This document shows positions 6,763-13,896 of a stretch of DNA of 20,202 bases, piece by piece. Where the stretch lies: positions 1-20,202 of the forward strand of contig JAKEEV010000921.1 in NCBI GenBank assembly GCA_022616395.1, read 5' to 3'. The stretch is from Planctomycetia bacterium (GTDB lineage: Bacteria > Planctomycetota > Planctomycetia > Gemmatales > Gemmataceae). The translations under genes were made by a program, and so were the position numbers. The notes below the pieces were generated by a model. The model saw only the letters and a program-made list of their open reading frames with translations, was not told the origin of the DNA and did not search any database. The stretch's first letter is position 1. The number at the start of each line of letters is the position of its first letter.

Positions 6763-8118
6763 CTACCCCTTCCGGACGCCCTTGAGGAGTTTCTCGATTG
6801 CCGGACGGTAGTCGGCTGGCACTTTCTCCAACGTTTCGGCCTCGATGGTTTTCTCGCCTTCGGTGATGACGGCCTTTGTCAGCGCGACCTTGCCGTTCTC
6901 GGTTGTGCCCGTCAAACGGAACTTCACTTCGCCCTGTGTGGCCGTGATGGTGAACTGGCCGTTCCCCTGGTTCACGTTCACGGTATCGAAGCCACCCGGC
7001 GGGTTCGGTAACGGGTTCGGGAACACGGGCAGGTCGATTGCGGGAGGAACCGGCAGCGGTTTGATTGGCTGCACGCCGGGCAGTGGAAGGATGTTGGGAG
7101 GAAGTGCGGGGTTGGGCAGCATGGGGAACGGGAACGGTTGCGGACGCACCTTGGCCATGTCCGGCAACTCGATGCCCTTGATCTCCACCTTCTTCCCCTT
7201 CCGCAACACAACGATATCAACCTTCACTCCCGTCTTGACTTCGTTCACCATGCGGGCGAAGTCGTCGGTGTTGTCGCTCACCTGCTTGCCGGCGAATTCC
7301 AGAATGATGTCGTGGGTCTTCAGACCGGCCTTCTCCGCGGCAGAGCCTTCGAGCACGGAGGAGACCACGATTCCCTGATTCTTCTCCAGTCCAAGTTGCT
7401 CCGCCACGACCGGAGTCACCTTCTCCATGCGGATGCCGAGCCGGGCGCGTTCCGGGATGCGGCCGGGGAAGTCCGGCATCAGTGGAGGAAAGGCCACTCC
7501 GCCCCCAGCCTTCATGAGCAGATCGGTCGCCTCCGCGATGAGTTTCTCGGCTTCCTTCTTGGCTTCGGGGTCGTTGGGGTCCTTCAACAGCAACTCTTGC
7601 GCTCTCTTCCGCAGGTCGAGCGACTTCTTCAGAAGCTCGACATCAATCCCCGCTCCGGGATTGGGATTTGGGAACGGCACGATGGGGAACGGTACATCGA
7701 ACGGATTCGGTGGCATGGGCCGCACGGGCGGTTGCGGAGGTATCGGCTTGGGTTTCGCCAGCGACTTGCCCGCGACAGCCATCTCGACCGCCAGAAGTTG
7801 CTTCGCGACGTCGTCCACGTTCTCACCCTTGCGGGCCGCAGCATCGACCGCGTCTCGCAGAGCTTGAAGTTCGGGCGGAACCGTGCCCGGCTTGATGGAA
7901 GGCAATGCCTTCTCGAACGCAACGAGCGCCTTGCGGATATCGTCCACGTTCTCTCCGCGCTTGGCCGCGGCATCGACCGCTTCGCGAAGCGCGGTCAGAT
8001 CGACCGCCTTCGGGTCAGCCGCGACCACGGAAGCGGATGGAGCGAACGTGAACCCGGCCCACACCGCTACAAGCCCAAGCAGAGCGAACGGCAGAGCACG
8101 TTTCCCGAAACGGAACAT
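6763..8118 (-). CDS. Secreted PDZ-domain protein, paralogue of its downstream neighbour
   Basis: This 451-residue exported protein starts MFRFGKRALPFALLGLVAVW, with cleavage likely near SVVAA. Two helical repeats (about 41-74 and 82-116; REAVDAAAKRGENVDDI and RDAVDAAARKGENVDDV) match those of the neighbour at 5934-6635. After a Pro-rich linker and a helical segment (about 160-205) comes a PDZ domain (about 225-319): carboxylate-binding loop RLGIRM, then GIVVSSVLEGSAAEKAGLKTHDIILEFAG. A second Pro-rich stretch leads to the shared C-terminal module (about 388-449). No serine protease domain is present, so it is not a DegP enzyme; binding of protein C-termini in the envelope is inferred from PDZ biology. 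The ATG at 8118 has GAGGTG about 5 bases upstream and a proper signal peptide, unlike the upstream in-frame start at 8166. Confidence 0.88.
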   Translation of the reverse strand: MFRFGKRALPFALLGLVAVWAGFTFAPSASVVAADPKAVDLTALREAVDAAAKRGENVDDIRKALVAFEKALPSIKPGTVPPELQALRDAVDAAARKGENVDDVAKQLLAVEMAVAGKSLAKPKPIPPQPPVRPMPPNPFDVPFPIVPFPNPNPGAGIDVELLKKSLDLRKRAQELLLKDPNDPEAKKEAEKLIAEATDLLMKAGGGVAFPPLMPDFPGRIPERARLGIRMEKVTPVVAEQLGLEKNQGIVVSSVLEGSAAEKAGLKTHDIILEFAGKQVSDNTDDFARMVNEVKTGVKVDIVVLRKGKKVEIKGIELPDMAKVRPQPFPFPMLPNPALPPNILPLPGVQPIKPLPVPPAIDLPVFPNPLPNPPGGFDTVNVNQGNGQFTITATQGEVKFRLTGTTENGKVALTKAVITEGEKTIEAETLEKVPADYRPAIEKLLKGVRKG

Positions 8119-8173
8119 AATTACACCTCGAAAACGTATGCGGACACGCATCCTGTAGTTGACCATAGGACAG

Positions 8174-8773
8174 TCACGGGAGCAAGTCCGCGACTGGAAT
8201 CGTTACATTTGGTGTTGCAATCGGCGAAATCGTGTCGGCGGGACCGAGCGTCAGGTTCGTTGTGTAACTGTGACCGTGCGAAGTAGTCGAATCGGGTTTT
8301 GGGTCGCGGAAGACGAGTAACTGCCGGTTCGCCACATCCACCACCCAGTAATCCGCGATTCCGCCGGCCGCATAGAGACTCATCTTTAACGTTGTGTCAT
8401 AACGGAGAGACGAATCCGAGATTTCCACCACCAGGGCGGCGGTGGTGGGATGGGAGGTACTCCCACGAGGCGAACCGGCGATGACTGCGAGGTCTGGTTC
8501 GGGATCGGTCGTCTGACCAAGTACGAGAGGCATCTGGTTGCAGACCCGCCAGCCGGAACCGAACACGGCCCGCAGTACGTTCTCGCTCAACTCCAACGAG
8601 ATTCGGTGCAGCGGGTTCATCGGTCCCTCCTCGACGATGACGCCATCCACCAGCCACGCCCGTCGGCCCTCGAACATGCCGAGGTCGCCGAGATAGTGAA
8701 ACTGATCGACCGTCCACAGCAGATTGCGGGGTGGACCAGACGGAACTCGCGTCGCAATGTGTGGGGGCATCAT
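8174..8773 (-). CDS. Uma2-family (DUF820) PD-(D/E)XK nuclease-like protein
   Basis: The 199-residue protein matches the Uma2 family, which is greatly expanded in planctomycetes and cyanobacteria and has a restriction-endonuclease-like fold; its cellular role is not established. Visible: WTVDQFHYLGDLGMFEG (N-terminal helix), RAWLVDGVIVEEGPMNPLH, EPDLAVI (catalytic Asp region), LVVEISDSSLRYDTTLKMSLYAAGGIADYWVVD (catalytic Glu and downstream Lys) and a final LPVADLLP-like end. The key acidic and Lys positions seem present. The ATG at 8771-8773 is chosen because GGAGG (8781-8785, minus strand) stands 7 bases before it; the longer frame to 9148 runs through a gene fragment and a repeat in an unrelated reading frame. 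It is a common accessory gene, often in many copies per genome. Confidence 0.88.
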   Translation of the reverse strand: MMPPHIATRVPSGPPRNLLWTVDQFHYLGDLGMFEGRRAWLVDGVIVEEGPMNPLHRISLELSENVLRAVFGSGWRVCNQMPLVLGQTTDPEPDLAVIAGSPRGSTSHPTTAALVVEISDSSLRYDTTLKMSLYAAGGIADYWVVDVANRQLLVFRDPKPDSTTSHGHSYTTNLTLGPADTISPIATPNVTIPVADLLP

Positions 8774-8804
8774 GACAGACCCTCCTTCCATGTCGAGCGT
8801 AGCG

Positions 8805-8918
8805 TTATTGCTTCCCCAACACGAGGTCAACCACCCAGCATCCGCGCACGTGAACTTGCTTCGTATCGCGGCAGTGGTTGAGGATGTCTTCGTTATCGCA
8901 GGTCGCACCCTGCAGCTT
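8805..8918 (-). pseudogene. C-terminal remnant of a GCWVVDLVLGKE-family gene
   Basis: Read on the minus strand, 8918 down to 8805 encodes QGATCDNEDILNHCRDTK, continues HVRGCWVVDLVLGKQ and ends in a TAA stop (8805-8807). This closely matches the last 38 or so residues of the intact gene at 9052-9705 (DAGCDNEDILSHCRDANQVHARGCWVVDLVLGKE). Upstream coding sequence is missing and is replaced by the multi-hairpin repeat at 8921-9043, so this is a truncated copy. It does not share a frame with the Uma2 gene. Origin by local duplication or from another member of this family is open. Confidence 0.8.
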
Positions 8919-8920
8919 GG

Positions 8921-9043
8921 AGGTCCGAAGGACCGCGCTCCCTCAGCCCAGCCCGAGGGCTGGGTTCGCGGTTGTACCAATGCGGCCTGAAACGGTTTCC
9001 CAGGCCGTTGGCCTGGGCTGAGGGAAGCCGGACCTTCGGTCCT
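8921..9043. repeat. Multi-hairpin repeat of about 123 bp
   Basis: Outer arms 8921-8953 and 9010-9043 are imperfect reverse complements, sharing CCCTCAGCCCAG/CTGGGCTGAGGG. Each arm also holds its own small palindrome (GGTCC-GAA-GGACC and GGACC-TTC-GGTCC), and CCAGGCC-GTT-GGCCTGG forms another hairpin at about 9000-9016. It lies directly after the stop of the intact family gene and before the truncated copy. The form suggests a non-autonomous mobile or REP-like element, which may have caused the truncation; no transposase is seen. Confidence 0.75.
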
Positions 9044-9051
9044 GAGAACGG

Positions 9052-9705
9052 TCATTCCTTCCCCAACACCAAATCCACAACCCAGCATCCGCGAGCATGG
9101 ACTTGGTTGGCGTCTCGGCAGTGGGAGAGGATGTCCTCGTTGTCGCAACCAGCATCCTGAAGTGCATCCGCAAGAATCGGCATCGCGCTAAACTCACGCG
9201 ATTCATACATCTGACGAGCCAGTGACAACGCGGTGTCAGTTCGCCATTCGGGGGAGAAAGTTGCGGTGCGGAAAGGATTGCCGAAGATGTCGCGGAGGAG
9301 GTCGCACTCCAGTCGCTGAACGGCTGGCCGGTCCAGGCCACGCAAGGCTATCAACGCATCTTCCACAGAGTGGTACAGGCCCGGATGAAGGTATGTGGCG
9401 TAGACCACAGCGTGCGCCGCCAGCAACTCTGGGTTCTGAGGGTCGTGTTGTCCGCGACTCATTTCTTGGAAGGGGGCGTTGGCGGTGTTGTAAGCGTCTA
9501 CGCGAAGTTGTCCGTTGTCGAGGTCGTCGGCGGAGGCTTCGAGTTTCCGGATCGCAATACGGCTGCGATTGTCGGTCAATAGATCCCACACCATCCGGCA
9601 ACAGCCGCAAGCAACCAGCCGCAACTTGCGATTGAACAGATTGTTGGGGAGGTAGTGCAACATTTCCGGCGGATTGTTGCTCGTCAGCCACTCAGTTTCG
9701 GTCAT
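9052..9705 (-). CDS. Gemmata-type family protein with GCWVVDLVLGKE C-terminus
   Basis: The 217-residue protein has no signal peptide or membrane segment. It starts MTETEWLTSNNPPEMLHYL, then FNRKLRLVACGCCRMVWDLLTD, a middle helical region, LLRDIFGNPFR (about 155-165), and the C-terminal MPILADALQDAGCDNEDILSHCR...GCWVVDLVLGKE. I recall this pattern from large paralogous families in Gemmataceae; no biochemical function is known to me. It has Cys pairs (CGCC and the terminal Cys/His cluster) that could bind metal, but that is a guess. The ATG at 9703-9705 has GGGAG about 8 bases before it; an in-frame start at 9735 is less supported. A truncated copy of its 3' end lies 130 bases downstream. It is divergent from the kinase gene with about 108 bases between them. 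Confidence 0.82.
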   Translation of the reverse strand: MTETEWLTSNNPPEMLHYLPNNLFNRKLRLVACGCCRMVWDLLTDNRSRIAIRKLEASADDLDNGQLRVDAYNTANAPFQEMSRGQHDPQNPELLAAHAVVYATYLHPGLYHSVEDALIALRGLDRPAVQRLECDLLRDIFGNPFRTATFSPEWRTDTALSLARQMYESREFSAMPILADALQDAGCDNEDILSHCRDANQVHARGCWVVDLVLGKE

Positions 9706-9813
9706 GCGGCTTCTCCCATCACCTTCCTCGCACATTGTAATCGCTGGAAACCTTGAGGTTTGAGCCGCGAAGTAGATAATGTCTGTTCACCCGGTTTTTG
9801 GTTTCGCTCCGCC

Positions 9814-12800
9814 ATGCCGATGGTTGTCACCTGCCCTCGCTGCCGACGCTCGCTGTCGTCCGTCTCCGCGGACTCGCAGCCTCTGTTCTGTATGTATTGC
9901 GGGCAGAAACTCCGCGACGAACAACCACTCACTGTTCCCGAAGAGACACGCACTCAGTCTTTCACCCCGCAGGCGTCTGATGCGCTCTCGGGTGTGTCAT
10001 CGAGTGATGTACCCATCGCTCCGGAACCTGCGCCGAGGGAAGTTGGCGGATATCGCCTCGTGAAGTTGCTCGGTGCGGGCGGAATGGGCACGGTTTACGA
10101 AGCCGAAGCGCCCGGCAGCGGAACACGAGTGGCGTTGAAGTTACTCTCGTCGAGACTCTCCACGAATCCCACATCAGTCGAACGATTCCGTCAGGAAGGT
10201 CGGCTCGCGAGCCAGCTTGCTCATCCGCGCTGCGTCTTCGTGTTCTCCGCTGATACCGATCACGGTCGGCCGTACATCGTGATGGAGCTGATGCCTGGCC
10301 GGACGCTCAAGGATCTCGTGGACGAAGGCGGCCCGCTCACGCAGCGCGAAGCGATCACGCGCATTCTCGATGTCATCGACGGACTACTCGAAGCGCACCG
10401 CGTCGGCATGATTCACCGAGACGTGAAGCCGTCCAACTGCTTCCTCACGGCGGATAATCGCGTGAAGGTCGGTGACTTCGGGTTGTCGAAGTCGCTGGCG
10501 GTGGCTCGCGATCAGAACCTCACTCAGACCGGCGCGTTCCTCGGCACGGTGCTTTACGCATCACCCGAACAGATTCGCGGAGAGCCGCTCGACTACAGTT
10601 CCGATGTCTACTCCGTCGCTGCTACTCTGTACTTCCTCCTGTGTGGAGAAGCACCCTTCCAGCACGAGAATGCAACGGCAGCTCTGGCGAAAGCGATTTC
10701 CGATCCGGTTCCGCGTCTGAAGCGCAAACGTCCCGAAGTATCCGCTCGGCTCGACCGCATTGTGATGAAGGGGCTTGAACGCGACCGCGGCCGGCGCTGG
10801 CAAACGCTCGATGAGTTACGCGAAGCACTCGTGGACTTGCTCCCCGAGCGTCAGCGCGCAGCACGCCCGCGCGCTCTCATCGGCGCGTACATCCTCGACC
10901 GGATCGCACTCTCGTTCCTCATCGCTCCGGCGGAATTCATTCGCGTCTGGGCAACCGGACCGGTTGAAGGCCGCATCGACGTCCTGGAAGTGCGCTGGCT
11001 CGCGATTGTGATGATGCTTGCGTACTTTGCCATCGGAGAGGGCCTGTTCGGTGCGACGCTTGGGAAATGGCTCTTGGGCTTGCGCGTCTCGCGTGTCGGT
11101 GAAACCGGCCCGCCGGGATTCGGCCGCGCGCTGTTGCGCACGTTCGTCTTCCACATGCTCCTCGGAGCGATGTTCATCGTGCCCGAAGAGTTGATCCAAC
11201 TCCTCGGACCACAGGCGGGCGGAGTGCTCGGTGGGATCGTGTTCCTCGCGTGCGGGACCGTGGTTCTCGTTCAAATTCGCAAGAAATGGGGCTTCCGCGG
11301 GCTGCACGACTTCGCCAGCGGTTGTCACGTCACGCAGAAGCCGTTCCCAGCGCGCAAGCTCCGGCTGACTGTGCGACAACCAACACCGATGGAAACGGTC
11401 CTTCCTCCAGGCGAAAATCCGCTCCCGGAATCGGTCGGTGGATACGTTGTTCGCGGGCGACTCACGGCGGAAGCCAACGGCGAACAGGTGTGGACAGCCG
11501 AAGATCACGCTTTGGGCCGCGCGGTGCTCTTGTGGCTGCGTCCGTGGGGAAGCGCAGACCTAGGCACAGACCCCGGCCGACCATCTCGCTTACGTAGACT
11601 CGGTAGCGGCACGATCTCCTGGGGTGGAAGCGCCTTCGACTGGACCGCGTTCGCTGCTCCCATCGGCGGGCCGCTCGCGGAAGCTGTTCGGCCCGGTCGC
11701 GCATTGCCGTGGGCCGATGCTCGCTTCTTGCTCGAACAACTGGTCGAAGAGTTCCGAGCCGCGGAAGCTGATGGCTCGGTTCCCGCGCGACTGGCACTCG
11801 ATCACATCTGGGTCGAGCCGACCGGCCGAGTTCAGGTACTCGACTTCCCGCTCTGCGAGGCTCGCTACCGTCCCGGCTCTCCGCTGGCGGTTTTGCGTGA
11901 GGCCGCGTCACTGACTCTAGAGGGACGCGCGCGCACTTACGGAGGAAGTGTCAAAGCTCCTCTGCCCGCTCACGCTTTGCCGGTCGTGAACCGACTGTTT
12001 GGGACAGACATCCCGCTCTCCGAGTTCCAAAAGGAACTGGCCGACACGCACGCCCACCGCCCTGAAGTCACGCCTGCCATGCGCACTGCTCATTTGGGTG
12101 TGCAAGCGGTGATTCTCTTCATGCCTCTGGCCGCGATGTTTTTTATCAGTTTCATGCTCGCTGTAATTCACACAATTACCCTGGAGGATCGCGCCGAACA
12201 GGCCGAGAAGGCGGCCGCGGTCCTTGCCGACCCCAACCAGCGGGCAAAACTCCCCATCAGTTCAAACAAGGAACTGGAGAAGGCGCTGAACAATCCGCGT
12301 GTGCAGGTGCGCGCGAACGATCTGGCAACACGCACGCGCGCGGAGGCGGAAACTCGTCGGGCAAACTTGCTGCTCCCCCAACGACGACTCCTCGAACAGG
12401 TCGAGCGAACCCAGCCACCCAACCCCGCACGCGAGGCTGGCTATCCCCTGGAAGTGCGCGAAATCATCCTGTGGGCTGGCGCATCGGACAAGTCGCCAGT
12501 GAGCCGCTCGAACTCGCCGTGGGGGACGGGATTTGTCACTGTCGTTGCCGTGTTTGTGGCAATGCTGCTCGGTCTGGTGCTGGGGGCGGCCGTGTGGCGG
12601 GGAGGGCTGTCGCTGATGCTGGCGGGCATCGCGATTGTGCGGGCCGACGGTCAGCAAGCATTCCGTAGCCAGTGCGCGCTTCGATCCGCGATCGTCTGGC
12701 TGCCAGTCGCTGCACTTCTCTTCGTGGTGTCAGTGCTTCAAACTTACGCGCCAACACAAAGCTATTTCGCCGCCGGTTTGTGGCTTCTGGCGCTGGCCCT

Positions 12801-12888
12801 TCTGCCGCTCTATGTCTTCCTGGCACTTCGCGACCCCACCCGACCCCCGCAAGACCGCATGGTGGGAACGTATCTTGTACCCGTGTGA
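9814..12888 (+). CDS. Membrane Ser/Thr protein kinase with zinc ribbon, RDD and pseudokinase-like domains
   Basis: About 1024 residues. In order: zinc ribbon (CPRC...CMYCG, about 7-30), low-complexity linker, kinase (about 79-345) with Gly-rich loop GAGGMGTVY, Lys in VALKLL, HRDVKPSN (201-208), DFG (221-223) and SPEQ, all intact; then an RDD-like membrane domain (about 353-512; LDRIALSF, LGKWLLGLRV, LHDFASGCHV). A second kinase-like region (about 541-752) begins GGYVVRGRL but lacks the Lys and the HRD motif, and has LDFPL where DFG is expected, so it looks like a pseudokinase. A transmembrane helix (about 763-788), a charged coiled region (about 790-890) and a second membrane block (about 906-1004) ending DRMVGTYLVPV follow. 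Starts at 9760 (TTG), 9814 and 9820 are all possible; 9814 places the ribbon at the N-terminus, but no clear ribosome site decides. Likely signal transduction by Ser/Thr phosphorylation. Confidence 0.9.
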   Translation: MPMVVTCPRCRRSLSSVSADSQPLFCMYCGQKLRDEQPLTVPEETRTQSFTPQASDALSGVSSSDVPIAPEPAPREVGGYRLVKLLGAGGMGTVYEAEAPGSGTRVALKLLSSRLSTNPTSVERFRQEGRLASQLAHPRCVFVFSADTDHGRPYIVMELMPGRTLKDLVDEGGPLTQREAITRILDVIDGLLEAHRVGMIHRDVKPSNCFLTADNRVKVGDFGLSKSLAVARDQNLTQTGAFLGTVLYASPEQIRGEPLDYSSDVYSVAATLYFLLCGEAPFQHENATAALAKAISDPVPRLKRKRPEVSARLDRIVMKGLERDRGRRWQTLDELREALVDLLPERQRAARPRALIGAYILDRIALSFLIAPAEFIRVWATGPVEGRIDVLEVRWLAIVMMLAYFAIGEGLFGATLGKWLLGLRVSRVGETGPPGFGRALLRTFVFHMLLGAMFIVPEELIQLLGPQAGGVLGGIVFLACGTVVLVQIRKKWGFRGLHDFASGCHVTQKPFPARKLRLTVRQPTPMETVLPPGENPLPESVGGYVVRGRLTAEANGEQVWTAEDHALGRAVLLWLRPWGSADLGTDPGRPSRLRRLGSGTISWGGSAFDWTAFAAPIGGPLAEAVRPGRALPWADARFLLEQLVEEFRAAEADGSVPARLALDHIWVEPTGRVQVLDFPLCEARYRPGSPLAVLREAASLTLEGRARTYGGSVKAPLPAHALPVVNRLFGTDIPLSEFQKELADTHAHRPEVTPAMRTAHLGVQAVILFMPLAAMFFISFMLAVIHTITLEDRAEQAEKAAAVLADPNQRAKLPISSNKELEKALNNPRVQVRANDLATRTRAEAETRRANLLLPQRRLLEQVERTQPPNPAREAGYPLEVREIILWAGASDKSPVSRSNSPWGTGFVTVVAVFVAMLLGLVLGAAVWRGGLSLMLAGIAIVRADGQQAFRSQCALRSAIVWLPVAALLFVVSVLQTYAPTQSYFAAGLWLLALALLPLYVFLALRDPTRPPQDRMVGTYLVPV

Positions 12889-12890
12889 AC

Positions 12891-13017
12891 CAGTCATCAG
12901 TAATCAGTGATCAGTGAACAGTCATCAGTGAACAGTCATCAGTCATCGATACTCGCCACCCTTCCTGGAAACTGATCACTTGATGACTGATGACTGATGA
13001 CTGTTCACTGATTACTG
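12891..13017. repeat. Hairpin of tandem CAGTNAN 7-bp units between convergent genes
   Basis: Eight uninterrupted 7-base units run from 12891 to 12946 (CAGTCAT four times, CAGTGAA twice, CAGTAAT, CAGTGAT). On the right, five perfect reverse-complement units (ATGACTG three times, TTCACTG, ATTACTG) run from 12983 to 13017, preceded by two degenerate ones. The loop is about 25-35 bases. It fills the gap between the kinase stop (12888) and the stop of the converging gene (13020), so it may terminate both. It is the same type as 5804-5929. Confidence 0.9.
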
Positions 13018-13019
13018 CT

Positions 13020-13772
13020 CTACTTCTCCTCTTCCGTGAATGGCTTCACGTTCAGCCGCGTCTGGTGCGAGTCGAATGGTTTGCCGTCGGGTGTTTTTCC
13101 CTGGAAGTAATCCTTCTGCCAGCCGCGGGCGACCGCGTCGGGATCGCGTGAGTGCAGACCAACCAGGAAGTCGCTGCGGCTGTCTTCCCAGTGCTGATAC
13201 TGCGCGTGAAGTTCCGGGTTGTTCGTGATCGGCTCGACGTGAGGTACGAGAGTCTCGACGAGTCCGCGCGGGATCGGTACCAGCATGCAGAAGGGTTCGC
13301 CCTGATCGAACCTCACCCACTCGCAGACTCGCGTGATCTTCCAGTTCATCGTAAAAGTGGACGCCAACCAGTCGGTCTCGACGACTCCTTCGAGCGCCTG
13401 CACTCCGTCCTTCACCCAGTTCGCCGGTCCCTTCACCCAGAGGTTAATTCCCGGCGGCGTGTGGAACAGAAACGGAATGGTGAACGTGATGACTCCGCTG
13501 CCGAAGTGGCTGACGATGCGGTTGTCTGGCCGGTCGAACTGCAACTCCACGTCTTCTTTTGAAGGACCGCCATACCAGTAGGCGCGAAACCCCACCGGGG
13601 ACTTTAGAATCCAGCCGCACTGATTCGCGATGACGAGGGGCAAGCAGCGATACGGATGCCGCAAGTGCGCATTGTCCATCCAGGCTCGCGGAATCGGTGC
13701 TGGCTCCGGGAACACGTCTGACGGCTGGTTCTCGTGCAGAGCGTATGCGATCAGCGCGTTGTCGTCTGGCAT
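13020..13772 (-). CDS. DUF6065-like protein of unknown function
   Basis: The 250-residue cytoplasmic protein starts MPDDNALIAYALHENQPSDVF. Its core resembles the DUF6065 family as I remember it: CGWILKSPVGFRAYWYGGPS, then SHFGSGVITFTIPFLFHTPPG, NLWVKGPANWVKDGVQALEG, VVETDWLASTFTMNWKITR, then VRFDQGEPFCMLVPIPRG. These segments are rich in Trp and Gly and probably form beta structure; the function is not known to me. I chose the ATG at 13770-13772, preceded by GGTGGAAG. A longer frame to 13916 would run through a tandem-repeat hairpin and overlap the end of purF, so it is unlikely. The gene follows purF on the same strand but a strong hairpin between them suggests separate transcription, and it converges on the kinase gene. 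Confidence 0.8.
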   Translation of the reverse strand: MPDDNALIAYALHENQPSDVFPEPAPIPRAWMDNAHLRHPYRCLPLVIANQCGWILKSPVGFRAYWYGGPSKEDVELQFDRPDNRIVSHFGSGVITFTIPFLFHTPPGINLWVKGPANWVKDGVQALEGVVETDWLASTFTMNWKITRVCEWVRFDQGEPFCMLVPIPRGLVETLVPHVEPITNNPELHAQYQHWEDSRSDFLVGLHSRDPDAVARGWQKDYFQGKTPDGKPFDSHQTRLNVKPFTEEEK

Positions 13773-13783
13773 CTTCCACCAAT

Positions 13784-13894
13784 GCGGAATGCGGAATTCG
13801 GATTGCGGAATGCAAGCAGAAGAACCCAGATGAGGATTACTCCCGACCTGGGTTCTGGTGTTTGTAATTCCGAAATCCGAATTCCGCAATCCGC
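13784..13894. repeat. Hairpin of tandem GCGGAAT 7-bp units after purF
   Basis: Left units at 13784-13811 are GCGGAAT twice, TCGGATT, then GCGGAAT. Right units at 13867-13894 are ATTCCGA, AATCCGA, ATTCCGC and AATCCGC, the reverse complement. The loop holds a second hairpin, AGAACCCAG (about 13820-13829) pairing with CTGGGTTCT (about 13848-13857). On the minus strand it begins just after the purF stop (13897), so it may be the purF terminator. The same ATTCCGC unit occurs at 16566-16600. Confidence 0.85.
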
Positions 13895-13896
13895 AA

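Noticed and set aside
6763..8118. Reading the PDZ protein as a DegP/HtrA protease
   Set aside because: Only the PDZ domain is present; there is no trypsin-like domain and no His-Asp-Ser triad.
7138..8286. Plus-strand open frame of 382 codons opposite the PDZ gene
   Set aside because: Antisense to a secreted PDZ protein with ribosome site and signal peptide; product is His/Arg/Leu-rich without motifs.
8774..9148. N-terminal extension of the Uma2 gene
   Set aside because: The extra codons read through the repeat and through the gene fragment in a different frame, while GGAGG stands exactly before the ATG at 8773.
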